DNA of 57,205 nt from UBA10649 sp964597445 (GTDB lineage: Bacteria; Actinomycetota; Actinomycetes; S36-B12), in NCBI GenBank assembly GCA_964597445.1, contig CAZQXO010000010.1:1-57205 (forward strand), written 5' to 3'. Each line of letters opens with the position of its first letter. The stretch's first letter is position 1. Positions 49,032 through 57,205 of this stretch are shown here, in pieces. The notes beneath the pieces were generated by a model. The model ran no database searches. It was not told the origin of the DNA and was given only the letters and a program-made list of their open reading frames with translations. Both the position numbers and the translations under genes were made by a program.

Positions 49032-49810
49032 GCGAAGTGGATCCCGGCGACGCCATCGCCGCACGGCTTCCCGCGACCGACCGCAGTGACTGGCTCATGC
49101 TGGCTGCTGTCGCCCTCCTCGTCGTCGCCGGGGTCCTGTGGGCGGTGCTCGGGCGAGCCCCGGAAACCGTGACCGGATCCGGCATGATCGTGCCCGCGCA
49201 GGGCTTCGTGGACATCGGAACCCCGGTCAGCGGACGTGTGACTGAGGTGCTGGTCAGGCCGGGGCAGGACGTGGAGATGGGTCAGCCACTCGCCACCCTC
49301 GTCACGAACGACGGGGCGGTCGAGCGCATCCTGGCCTCTGTCCCGGGCACCGTCGCGACGATCATCGCGAGGCAGGGCGGCACCACGGAGCCCGGAACGC
49401 CGCTGCTCACCCTGGATCCCTCCAACGTGGGGGAGGCCGCCATCGGCTTCCTCCCGGCGGAGCAGGGTGGCCAGGTGCGGGTGGGCATGCCCGCACTGGT
49501 CGCGGTGTCGGCCTTCCCGCAGTCCCAGCATGGCTACATCACCGGCACGGTGAAGGCCGTGGCGCTGCTCCCGGTGACGCCTGACCGCATCCAGCTCCTG
49601 GTCGGCGGCAACGGCGAACTCCCCGAGTACTTCACGTCGTCCGGTCCGGTTGTGGAGGTGACCGTTGACCTTGACGTGAACGCTGACACGGTGTCGGGGT
49701 ACGCTTGGACCACGGGAGAGGGCCCGCCGGGCACGGTGCTCACAGGAGAGCTGGCCACGGTCTCCGTCGTGCTCTCGGACGGACGTCCCATCGAGCGGAT
49801 CGCCGGGTGA
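49013..49810 (+). CDS. HlyD-like membrane-fusion adaptor of an NHLM-type exporter
   Basis: A 265-residue protein. A single membrane segment (WLMLAAVALLVVAGVLWAVLG, near residues 27-47) is followed by barrel-sandwich strands: GSGMIVPAQGFVDIGTPVSG and VLVRPGQDVEMGQPLATLVT, which match the lipoyl-like arm, with no coiled coil between. This short form is that of the NHLM bacteriocin secretion protein family. ATG 49013 is used; GTG 49028 is an alternative start coupled to the small upstream frame. The stop overlaps the next ABC gene (GTGA). It would link the transporter to the cell exterior, a feature worth noting in a Gram-positive cell. Confidence 0.82.
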   Translation: MAVDRVSEVDPGDAIAARLPATDRSDWLMLAAVALLVVAGVLWAVLGRAPETVTGSGMIVPAQGFVDIGTPVSGRVTEVLVRPGQDVEMGQPLATLVTNDGAVERILASVPGTVATIIARQGGTTEPGTPLLTLDPSNVGEAAIGFLPAEQGGQVRVGMPALVAVSAFPQSQHGYITGTVKAVALLPVTPDRIQLLVGGNGELPEYFTSSGPVVEVTVDLDVNADTVSGYAWTTGEGPPGTVLTGELATVSVVLSDGRPIERIAG

Positions 49811-51534
49811 CAGCACGCGCGGGAGCCGCGAACCAGATCGCGCTCATCCGGACTCTCGTGTCGCTCAGCCCAGCGTCGTATGCGTATGTCGCTCTCGCGG
49901 CAGCGCTCGCGACGGTGCCCGGGATCGTGGTCCCGCTCCTCGTGCGGGCCTTCGTGAACGACTACCTCGTCCAGGCCAACCTCGGGTGGGGTGCTCCGGT
50001 CGTCATCGGAATGGTGGCGGCAGTCGTCGTCCTCGGCTCCTTGGCCCTGCTCACCTACCGCACCCTCGCGCGGCTTTCCGTGCGGCTGAGCGCAACGGAG
50101 TCGACGCGCCTGACGTGGCGGATCCTGCGGCTGCCGGTGCCGACGATCCAGGGTTTCGGGTCGGGGGATCTCACCGCCCGTGTCGGTGTCATGCAGCGAT
50201 ATGCGCTCCTCAGTGGGCTCCTCGTTCCGATGGCCCTCGCGAACATCGTGATGATCGTGGTCTTCAGTGCTGTTGTGCTCGTCCTCAGCCCTGCCCTGGG
50301 CCTGACCGGCCTGTTCGTGGTCCTGTGCTCCATCGTGGCGAGCACCCTGTTGCTCAGACGCCGGAGAGTCCTGCAGTCACGTGCCGATGCGACGATCGTC
50401 GAGCTGACCGCGGCGACCACGGACGTCGTGACATCGATCGAGGCGATCAAGGCCGCGGGCTGGGAGCCGTGGATCTTCGATCGTTGGAGCCAGCGGCGCT
50501 CGGAAGCGGCCGTGGCCTGGTCCTCCCTCTCGCAGGACGGGCTGCGACTGGGACTGGTGTCGCCGCTGACCTACACCTTCGGCCTGGGACTCGTCCTGGG
50601 CGTGGGATCGGTGCTCGTCTTCGCTGGTCACCTCAACCTGGGCACCCTCGTCGCCGTCCAGGCACTGCTGCTCGCGATCCTCATCCCCGCGGGTCAGCTG
50701 GTGTGGATCGGCACCCTCGTGGCGTCGGTTGGCAGCCTCCAACGCCAGGCAGACCTCGTTGCGACTCTCGACCTGGATCCGGAGATCGTGTCGATCGGCT
50801 CGGGGGATGGGTTGGCGGACGGCCCGATCGGACTCGACCTGCATCGTGTGACGTTCGGCTACGCACCCGGTGAGGAGCCCGTCCTGTCCGACCTGGACGT
50901 GCACGTCCCGGCGGGATCCTGGCTCGCCGTCGTGGGATCCAGCGGAAGCGGCAAGTCGACCCTGTCGCGGCTCGCGATCGGTGAGCTGCAGCCATGGAGC
51001 GGCAGCGTGCTGCTCGATGGCCGGCCCCGACTCGACATCCCGCGTGAGCAGCGGGCGCTTCGCGTCGGCTACGTGCCGCAGTACCCCGTGCTCATGCCCG
51101 GCACCATCGCCGAGAACGTCACGATGTTCGACCCGCGCATCTCCGTGGAGTCGATCCGACGCGCCTTGGCCGATGCTCGCGTGCTTGACGTGATCGAGAA
51201 TCGACCGCACGGGCTCCAGGAGCGTGTCACCTCGACGGGACACGGCTTCAGCGGCGGTGAGCTGCAGCGCCTTGCCATCGCGCGTGCTCTCGTCCGCGAT
51301 CCGGGACTGCTTGTTCTCGATGAGGCGACAAGCGCGCTTGATCCCGTGACGGAGTTCGAGGTGAGTCAGGCGCTGCGCGAGCGGGGCTGCACGTGCCTTG
51401 TTGTCGCGCACCGGCTGAGCAGCGTGCGCGACGCCGAAACGATCATGGTCATGGAGTCCGGGAAGGTCGTGCAGCAGGGGCCATTCGACGAACTGCGGCT
51501 CGGCGGACGCTTCGCGGAGTTGGCCCATGGCTGA
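49807..51534 (+). CDS. ABC exporter, NHLM-type ABC1 without peptidase domain
   Basis: A 575-residue half-transporter with an N-terminal type-I exporter membrane domain and a C-terminal ATPase. Walker A is GSSGSGKSTLSR, the signature FSGGELQRLAIARAL, Walker B LLVLDEATSALD, and the switch His is in VVAHRLSS. PVPTIQGFGSGDLTARVG is the short segment typical of bacteriocin exporters. NHLM ABC1 proteins usually begin with a C39 cysteine peptidase that cuts the leader; none is present here, the membrane segments starting at residue 15 or so. GTG at 49807 overlaps the HlyD stop. It pairs with the following ABC2 protein. Confidence 0.85.
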   Translation: MTARAGAANQIALIRTLVSLSPASYAYVALAAALATVPGIVVPLLVRAFVNDYLVQANLGWGAPVVIGMVAAVVVLGSLALLTYRTLARLSVRLSATESTRLTWRILRLPVPTIQGFGSGDLTARVGVMQRYALLSGLLVPMALANIVMIVVFSAVVLVLSPALGLTGLFVVLCSIVASTLLLRRRRVLQSRADATIVELTAATTDVVTSIEAIKAAGWEPWIFDRWSQRRSEAAVAWSSLSQDGLRLGLVSPLTYTFGLGLVLGVGSVLVFAGHLNLGTLVAVQALLLAILIPAGQLVWIGTLVASVGSLQRQADLVATLDLDPEIVSIGSGDGLADGPIGLDLHRVTFGYAPGEEPVLSDLDVHVPAGSWLAVVGSSGSGKSTLSRLAIGELQPWSGSVLLDGRPRLDIPREQRALRVGYVPQYPVLMPGTIAENVTMFDPRISVESIRRALADARVLDVIENRPHGLQERVTSTGHGFSGGELQRLAIARALVRDPGLLVLDEATSALDPVTEFEVSQALRERGCTCLVVAHRLSSVRDAETIMVMESGKVVQQGPFDELRLGGRFAELAHG

Positions 51535-53695
51535 CTCGGACACCCCGGAGCCTGCGCGCTCGTCCACGCGAGTCCCTCCACTCGACGAGGTCGTGCGGAG
51601 CCTGACGTCCACCCAGGAGTCGCCAACGCACGCAGCACCCGTGCACGTGGATCCGACGGCAGACGCCCTCTCGATCGTGGGGGCTGCCCTAGGTCACCCG
51701 GCTGTCGACCCCGTCGAGCCAGGTCTGCTCACGCAGGTGGAGGGAACGAGCCTCGCCTCAGGGTGGATGCCCTGGCGCGTGCGGCTGACCGGGCGCTGGT
51801 TCGAGCACGTGCCCGTGCCGATGTTCGTGCGCAGCGCTGGCGCGCCCGCGGCGATCGTCCCGGACGGGCGACGAGCCCTGCTGGTCGAGGGTGGTAGTCG
51901 CGTCATGCGCCGCCTCGGGCGGCGCGCTCCCGTGGGGGTGGAGCCGGAGGCGGTCGCCTTCGCCGTGGACCTGCCTGCGTCCAGCCGTTGGTGGTCGCTG
52001 ATCCGGTGGTCCCTGCGCCGACAGGGATCTGACCTGAGCGCGCTGCTGGCCCTCGCCGTCGTCACGGGAGCGGGGGCGCTCCTGCTGCCGCTCACCACCG
52101 CGGCCATCTTTGGAACGGCCATCCCGCTGGGCCGGTTCGACCTGCTCCTCGCCCTGCTCGGGGTCTTCGCCATCGCGAGCATCGGGCTGGCCCTTCTCGC
52201 CCTGCAGCGTGGGCGGATCGTGATGCGCATCCGGGACCGCATGGACTTTGTGCTGGGAGCAGGCATCGCAGCCCGGATGCTGCGACTGGCAGCGGGCTTC
52301 TTCCGGACGCGCGCCGTCGGTGATGTGGCCAATCGAACGCTGGCCGTCGAAACGGCCCGGCGGGCGATCGACGACTCCGTCATCTCGCTTCTGCTGGCCT
52401 CGGCCTTCGGTCTCGTCAGCCTCGGCTACCTGTTCGCGGCAGGCGCTGCTGTCGCGCTCATCACCGCTGGCGCTGTCGCTCTCGTGCTCGCGGCATCGGT
52501 GACCGTCCAGCTTCGCGCACGCGCTCTTCTCCCGCCGCTCCTGGCGAAGCGCAGCGACACCGATGCGCTCCTGCTCTCGATACTCGCGAACATCGTGTCC
52601 TGGCGAGCAGGCGCGGCAGAGGATCGCGCACTGGCGCGCTGGGCCCGTGAGCAGCAGGCGAGCACACGCGCCATGAGGAACCGCCTCCGAGCAATCTCGC
52701 TGGGTGGCCCCATTGATGTGGCCGCTCCCGTGGCCGTGCTGTCGGTGTTCATCGTGTCGATCGTGTTCCTGCCCATCGACACCCTGGAGCCGGGTTCGGT
52801 GAGTGCCCCGGGAGTGTTCCTGGCCGTGTACGCCGCGCTGGCGCAGGTGACGATCGCCATGATTGCGCTCTCGACCAACCTCGTGACCCTCTCGGAGTAC
52901 GGACCCCAGCTGTCTCGTCTGGAGCCCATCCTCACGAGCCCGACCGAGCACAAGTGGGCGCCTCCCCGTGCACTCACCGGCGCGGTCTCCCTCCACGATG
53001 TGGAGTTCGGCTACCAGCGCGATCGCACGCCACTCTTCTCCAGCCTGTCCCTCGCTGTCGAGCCCGGGGAGTTCGTCGCTGTCGTCGGGCCGTCCGGGAG
53101 CGGGAAGTCGACTCTCATCCGGTTGCTGCTCGGATTCGAGGAGCCGTGGTCGGGCATGGTGGCCTACGACGGATCTGACCTCGCCACACTGGATGTCAGC
53201 TCGGTGCGCCGACAGATGGGCACCGTGCTGCAGTCGTCCTCCCCACTCGGCCTCACCGTGCGGGAATGCATCTGCGGGCCGCGTCAGTTCGACGATGCGG
53301 CGCTCACCCGGATCATCGAGCGTGCCGGCCTCGCCCAGGATGTCGCCCGTCTGCCCCTCGGTCTGGACACCCCCGTCGGTGAGGCTGGATCCTCCCTGAG
53401 CGGCGGCCAGCGACAGCGCATCATGATTGCGGCCGCCCTCGCGGGCGACCCGGCGATCCTGCTGTTCGACGAGGCCACGAGTGCGCTCGACAATGCCACC
53501 CAGGCGGTCGTCATGCGCACGATCCAGGAGTCCACCGCCACACGCATCGTCATCGCACATCGCCTGTCGACGATCCGCAGTGCTGATCGCGTGCTTGTCG
53601 TCGCGGGTGGCACCATCGCGGAGTCCGGCCCACCGACGCAGCTGCTGGAATCCGGAGGACTCTTCTCGCAGCTGGCCGCGCGCCAGGAGCTGTGA
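51527..53695 (+). CDS. ABC exporter, NHLM-type ABC2 with extra N-terminal domain
   Basis: A 722-residue half-transporter. The first 165 residues (VGAALGHPAV, WMPWRVRLTGRWFEHVPVPM, AIVPDGRRALLVEGG, EAVAFAVDLP) match the recalled N-terminal region of NHLM ABC2 proteins, a non-catalytic cytosolic domain of unknown role. Membrane segments follow (ALLLPLTTAAIFGTAIPLG, then AGFFRTRAVGDVANRTL). ATPase marks are GPSGSGKSTLIR, LSGGQRQRIMIAAAL and LLFDEATSALD. The gene overlaps the ABC1 gene by 8 bases. ABC1 and ABC2 are expected to work as a heterodimer. Confidence 0.87.
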   Translation: MADSDTPEPARSSTRVPPLDEVVRSLTSTQESPTHAAPVHVDPTADALSIVGAALGHPAVDPVEPGLLTQVEGTSLASGWMPWRVRLTGRWFEHVPVPMFVRSAGAPAAIVPDGRRALLVEGGSRVMRRLGRRAPVGVEPEAVAFAVDLPASSRWWSLIRWSLRRQGSDLSALLALAVVTGAGALLLPLTTAAIFGTAIPLGRFDLLLALLGVFAIASIGLALLALQRGRIVMRIRDRMDFVLGAGIAARMLRLAAGFFRTRAVGDVANRTLAVETARRAIDDSVISLLLASAFGLVSLGYLFAAGAAVALITAGAVALVLAASVTVQLRARALLPPLLAKRSDTDALLLSILANIVSWRAGAAEDRALARWAREQQASTRAMRNRLRAISLGGPIDVAAPVAVLSVFIVSIVFLPIDTLEPGSVSAPGVFLAVYAALAQVTIAMIALSTNLVTLSEYGPQLSRLEPILTSPTEHKWAPPRALTGAVSLHDVEFGYQRDRTPLFSSLSLAVEPGEFVAVVGPSGSGKSTLIRLLLGFEEPWSGMVAYDGSDLATLDVSSVRRQMGTVLQSSSPLGLTVRECICGPRQFDDAALTRIIERAGLAQDVARLPLGLDTPVGEAGSSLSGGQRQRIMIAAALAGDPAILLFDEATSALDNATQAVVMRTIQESTATRIVIAHRLSTIRSADRVLVVAGGTIAESGPPTQLLESGGLFSQLAARQEL

Positions 53696-53696
53696 C

Positions 53697-54491
53697 ATGG
53701 ACGCCGTGGCCGCTGCAGAGCGGGCGCTGGCGGAGTATGCCGGTGAGCCCGGAAGATCCGCCCTGATCCGGATCCGGTCCGGCGATCGTGTGTGGGAGGG
53801 AGGGGTGGAGGTCGACGTCGTGCGTCCCGCGGCCAGTCTGCTCAAGCTTGCGGTCGCCGTAGCTGCCGAGGAGGCGGTCAACGAGGGGCGGCTGGATCCG
53901 GATCACTGGATCCCGACCTCGGAGCTCGAGCCCGCACCACGGGATGCGTCCGTTCTCACCCTGCTCGATCCTGCGCGCGGCATCAGCGTTCGCGAGGCGG
54001 TCGCTCTCATGCTCGGCGCGAGCGACAACCCCTCCACCCGCTGGCTGGTTGAGCAGGTCGGCCTCACACGTATCGAGGGCGTGGTCAGGGAGCTGGCATG
54101 CGAGCAGACGCAGATCAAGGAGGACGCGGCTGCTGGCGTCGCTGGCGTCACGACCTGTCGTGACGCGCTCACGCTGCTGGCGTCGGCGAGTGATCCCGCT
54201 CGGTATCCGATCTCGTCATGGGCGCTGCAGCACTCCATCCGCAACTCACGCATCCCCCTCGGCGCCAAGGAGGATGACATCCGCATCGCGCACAAGACAG
54301 GGACCCTGTCGGGCCTGGCGCATGATGTGGCCGTGCTCGAGTGCACGGGCGGCACGGCCGAGATCGCCTTCCTCACTCAGGGGCAGCACGACACCCTCGT
54401 CACCGGTTACGCCATGGGGCAGTGCACTCGCGAGGTGCTCGCGGCGTGGGGACTGTCGGTTCGCACGACGGTGTCGGCCGATGGGGGATGA
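53697..54491 (+). CDS. cytosolic class A beta-lactamase-fold serine hydrolase
   Basis: A 264-residue protein starting one base after the ABC2 stop. The three active-site motifs are intact: Ser47-x-x-Lys50 (SLLK), Ser109-Asp110-Asn111 (SDN) and Lys200-Thr201-Gly202 (KTG). There is no signal peptide, so it stays in the cytosol, which argues against a role in beta-lactam resistance. Position in the exporter operon suggests it acts on the cargo, for example as peptidase, esterase or amidase replacing the missing C39 domain. That is inference only. Confidence 0.85.
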   Translation: MDAVAAAERALAEYAGEPGRSALIRIRSGDRVWEGGVEVDVVRPAASLLKLAVAVAAEEAVNEGRLDPDHWIPTSELEPAPRDASVLTLLDPARGISVREAVALMLGASDNPSTRWLVEQVGLTRIEGVVRELACEQTQIKEDAAAGVAGVTTCRDALTLLASASDPARYPISSWALQHSIRNSRIPLGAKEDDIRIAHKTGTLSGLAHDVAVLECTGGTAEIAFLTQGQHDTLVTGYAMGQCTREVLAAWGLSVRTTVSADGG

Positions 54492-54506
54492 CGTGAGGCG
54501 CATGGC

Positions 54507-55214
54507 ATGAGCGTCTCGGTCGCACGAGCCCTCGGTACGACCGTGATCGCTGCTGCTGTCGGCGTCGGCGTGGGTGCCATGCTGGTCGGCCGAGTGCTGC
54601 GAGCCGAGCGGCAGGCGATGGGGCCGCTGATCCTTATGCCCCAACCCGGTGAGCGGGCTGCCATCGTCGTGTTCGGGGCAACGACGCTTCCGACGGGACC
54701 CTGCCGAGAACTGGTCGCGCGGCTCGAGCACGCCCGTTCGCTTGCCGAGCAGGGCAGGGCATCGACGATCGTCGTGAGCGGTGGAACGGTCGTGGATGAC
54801 GAGGGTCGCATCCTCGACGAGAGCGCGGACATGGCGGCGTGGCTGATCGATCAGGGTGTGCCGGCGGAGTCCGTCATGCTCGGGCTCCCGGGCGCGAACA
54901 CGCGTCAGACCATCGCCACCATGGCTCGGATCACGCGCGAGACCGGAATGCATCCGTGGATCGCCGTCTCGTCACCCTTCCACGCACGCCGCATCCGAGA
55001 CGAGGCCAGACGGGTCGGTGTGGACGTGGTCGTCAGTGGCCCGGGAGACGGCCCCGAGACCCTCGATCGGGAGGTGTATCGCCTGCGCGTGATCGCTGAG
55101 GTGCTCGGCACGGTGTACTACGCCCTGCCGCCGAAGGTGGCCTCCCTGGTGCCGATATCGGTCAGAGGCTGGCGGCACACCATTCCGCATCGACTGGTGC
55201 GCATGGACGAATGA
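54507..55214 (+). CDS. YdcF/SanA (DUF218) family protein
   Basis: A 235-residue protein with an N-terminal hydrophobic segment (TTVIAAAVGVGVGAMLVG). The DUF218 core follows: AAIVVFGATTLPTGPCRELVARLEHARSLAEQG, STIVVSGGTVVDDEG, DMAAWLIDQGVPAESVMLG, GANTRQTIATMARI and ISPFHARRIRDEAR-like VSSPFHARRIRDEARRVG. The family is linked to envelope integrity and to vancomycin-related phenotypes in E. coli (SanA). It closes the exporter operon, 15 bases after the hydrolase gene, and is convergent with asnB across 19 bases. Confidence 0.85.
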   Translation: MSVSVARALGTTVIAAAVGVGVGAMLVGRVLRAERQAMGPLILMPQPGERAAIVVFGATTLPTGPCRELVARLEHARSLAEQGRASTIVVSGGTVVDDEGRILDESADMAAWLIDQGVPAESVMLGLPGANTRQTIATMARITRETGMHPWIAVSSPFHARRIRDEARRVGVDVVVSGPGDGPETLDREVYRLRVIAEVLGTVYYALPPKVASLVPISVRGWRHTIPHRLVRMDE

Positions 55215-55233
55215 GCTGCGTCAGAGCCCCGTC

Positions 55234-57205
55234 TCAGCCCCCTGCCTCCGGGATCGGGTGACGGCAGCCTGATGTGCCTCCGTCGGGTGGGAACGGCTGT
55301 TGGCCCTGATCATCATGGCGACGGCGGCTCGGTGGCACGGCGACATCGCCGTCCATGAAGGCGTCGAGCCAGCCGGCCAGCATGAGCAGGAGGAGAAAGC
55401 GACGCGATGCGTCGACTCGTCCCTCGGCGTGACGTGAGGCGAGCTCCTCCACATGGGTCATGTCGACGAGCTCGTCCAGGTGCGTGCTCCGCCGGATCAG
55501 CGCGAGCATCGCATCGGGGTTGGCGGTGGTCCACTGACGCAGGGGGGTCGGGAAACCGAGCTTCGTGCGCCACTCGGTCGACTCCGGTACCCGACCTCGG
55601 AATGCACGTCGAAGTATCCACTTCGTCGTGCCATCCCGGTACTTGAGCGAGTCTGGGATGCGGGAGGCAACGCGCGCCACGTCGAGATCGAGGAACGGCA
55701 CCCGCAGCTCCAGCGAGGTCGCCATCGACATGCGATCCGCCTTGGCGAGGATGTCGCCCCACAGCCAGGTGTTGATGTCGATGAGCTGCATGCGACGTGA
55801 CTCGGGAAGTTCGGTGAAGCCGGGTGTGGTGGTCGCGAGGGCGTGGCCAGGAGGCTGGAAGGGGTGATCGACCGTCGGCGCCCTCAGCAGAAGGTTGACA
55901 TCCTCTGGGGTGAACGTGNNNNNNNNNNNNNNNNNNNNNNNNNNNNNNNNNNNNNNNNNNNNNNNNNNNNNNNNNNNNNNNNNNNNNNNNNNNNNNNNNN
56001 NNNNNNNNNNNNNNNNNNGTGATCGACCGTCGGCGCCCTCAGCAGAAGGTTGACATCCTCTGGGGTGAACGTGCGGAAGCCGCCGAGCCCGGGGGCCATC
56101 GTGGTGCCTCCGAAGTAGCGGTCCTCGAGGACGGTCGACGCACGGCGCAGGTAGTTGCGCCCGCGAAAGGCGAAGCGCGATCGTCCCAGCGCTGCCGCCA
56201 GTGCTCGCGCGGGCCGCGGGAGCCGTCGGATCCGATCACGTGCGAGGGGCTCGACGTAGATGCGATAGCCGCCGAACAGCTCGTCAGCCCCCTCTCCTGA
56301 CAGGACGACGGAGACGTGCTCCCGTGCGGCTCGTGACACGAAGAAGAGGGGTATGGCGGAGGGGTCGGCGACGGGCTCGTCGAAGTACCAGGCGATGTCA
56401 GGAAGTGCGCTGATGAAGTCCTCTGCCGTGATCGTGATCTCGTGGTGATCGGACCCGATTCGATCGGCGACCTCTCGCGCCTCGTCGAACTCGTGGCGTT
56501 CCTTGAAACCCAGGGTGAAGGTCTTCAGAGGCCCGAGTCCCGCAGCCTGCAGCTGCTCCTGCGCGAGCGTAGCGATGATGGCGCTGTCGATGCCGCCGCT
56601 GAGGAAGGCGCCGACCGGCATGTCGCTGATCAGATGGCGGGTGACGGACTCCCCCATGGCGGTGCGGATCTCGTCCGCCAGGGCCTGCTCGTGCTCGGCT
56701 GCAGTGTCGTCGAACTCGAACCTCCAGTAGCGGTGAACCTCGATGTGGCCGGAGGGGAGGTCGACCGTGGCGAAGGATCCCGGTGGGAGACGGAAGATGC
56801 CGCGGAGGAACGTCTCGACCAACGGGTTGTACTGCAGCGAGAGGTAGTTCACCAGGGCGTCTCGGTTCACCATTCGCGGGCACTCGGGATCGACGAGCAG
56901 CGCCTTGATCTCCGACGCGAATGCCGCCAGCGACCCGTCGGGTGACAGTCGGTAGTAGAGCGGCTTGATGCCGAACGGATCCCGCGCGAGGACGAGTCGG
57001 TTGCGCTGGCCGTCGCGGATGGCCACGCTGAACATGCCGCGCAGGGATCGGAGCATCGCCGGAAGGTCCGCGTGCCCTCCCGCCTGGTAGAGCTGCAGGA
57101 TGGTCTCGGTGTCGCACCCCGTGCGCGGCTCCAGGTCCTGGAGGAGCGGGCCCTCCCGGAGCTCTCGGGCGTTGTAGATCTCTCCGTTGTGGGCGATGGC
57201 CGTGC
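55234..57205 (-). CDS. asnB: asparagine synthetase (glutamine-hydrolysing), 5' end outside window; split by N gap
   Basis: A class II amidotransferase-type asparagine synthetase. The N-terminal glutaminase is entered at AIAHNGEIYN and continues with DTETILQLYQAGG and ARDPFGIKPLYY; its nucleophile Cys lies beyond the right edge. The synthetase domain has the PP-loop LSGGIDSAIIA and LSGEGADELFGGYRIY, then VPFLDLDVARVASRIPDSLKYRDGTTKWILRRAFRG. Between the two halves lies a 100-N gap (55919-56018) flanked by identical 55-base copies. Removing 155 bases restores a continuous frame (TVDHPFQPPGHA across the join), so the gene is probably intact. The type may also be a general amidotransferase of the AsnB-like group; the product is either asparagine or an amidated exported compound. 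Confidence 0.88.
55864..55918. repeat. left copy of 55-bp identical gap flank
   Basis: It matches 56019-56073 base for base. Together with the run of exactly 100 N this is the signature of two contigs that overlap but were scaffolded as if apart. Confidence 0.9.
55919..56018. other. 100-N assembly gap
   Basis: Exactly 100 undetermined bases. The flanks are duplicates, so no sequence is probably missing. Confidence 0.97.
56019..56073. repeat. right copy of 55-bp identical gap flank
   Basis: It repeats 55864-55918 exactly and belongs to the same part of asnB. Confidence 0.9.

Noticed and set aside
51758..53881. 707-codon open frame antisense to the ABC2 gene
   Set aside because: Low-complexity Arg/Gln/Gly translation with no motif; the plus-strand gene has complete ABC transporter motifs.
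53697..54491. Beta-lactam resistance gene
   Set aside because: Active-site motifs fit, but the protein has no signal peptide and lies in an exporter operon.
55234..57205. Lasso-peptide cyclase
   Set aside because: The protein keeps a glutaminase domain and the usual asparagine synthetase motifs, and no lasso precursor or B protein is nearby.

Overview
The window is one stretch of a GC-rich actinobacterial chromosome. The lineage call rests on a BldC-type regulator, a DUF3073 protein, purine genes in actinobacterial order, frequent GTG starts, and many genes whose -10 hexamer (TAnnnT) lies about 6 bases before the start codon (leaderless transcription). No rRNA, tRNA, CRISPR array, transposon or prophage was found. 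The species cannot be named from the sequence. The right end holds a 100-N assembly gap that looks like an artefact: the same 55 bp flanks it on both sides, and collapsing it restores an intact asparagine synthetase gene.

Layout. 1-1.4 kb: end of a class III aminotransferase and a small secreted protein. 1.4-10.2 kb and 17.1-19.8 kb: de novo purine synthesis (purD-purB-purC-galE; purS-purQ-purL-SCP2-like; purF-purM), interrupted by a VapBC-type toxin-antitoxin pair, an iron ABC importer (SBP-permease-ATPase) under a near-consensus DtxR/IdeR box, an orphan polyamine-type binding protein and a stand-alone SF2 helicase. 19.8-31.8 kb: housekeeping and envelope genes (DUF3073, bldC, plsC, SulP transporter, PPK2, secreted nuclease, K+ channel, FdhF/YdeP-like oxidoreductase, ClC-type channel, fasciclin lipoprotein, nucleoside phosphorylase, small zincin). 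31.9-48.9 kb: an envelope and secretome region with a 14-blade beta-propeller protein, an Hsp20-glycosyltransferase-toroid-GH130 operon, a beta-helix/OmpA-like protein, a glycine-rich FN3 adhesin, an unrecognised 378-residue charged protein, and a secreted tripeptidyl-peptidase-like hydrolase. 49.0-55.2 kb: a compact operon with an HlyD-like adaptor and two ABC exporters of the NHLM bacteriocin type, followed by a cytosolic class A beta-lactamase-fold hydrolase and a YdcF protein, facing a convergent asnB.

The genes most likely to act together are the purine enzymes (translationally coupled by 4-base GTGA/ATGA overlaps), the Fe-regulated importer, the Hsp20-glycan operon, and the NHLM-like exporter. 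The exporter lacks the usual C39 peptidase and any recognisable precursor in the window. It is the best candidate here for an undescribed system.
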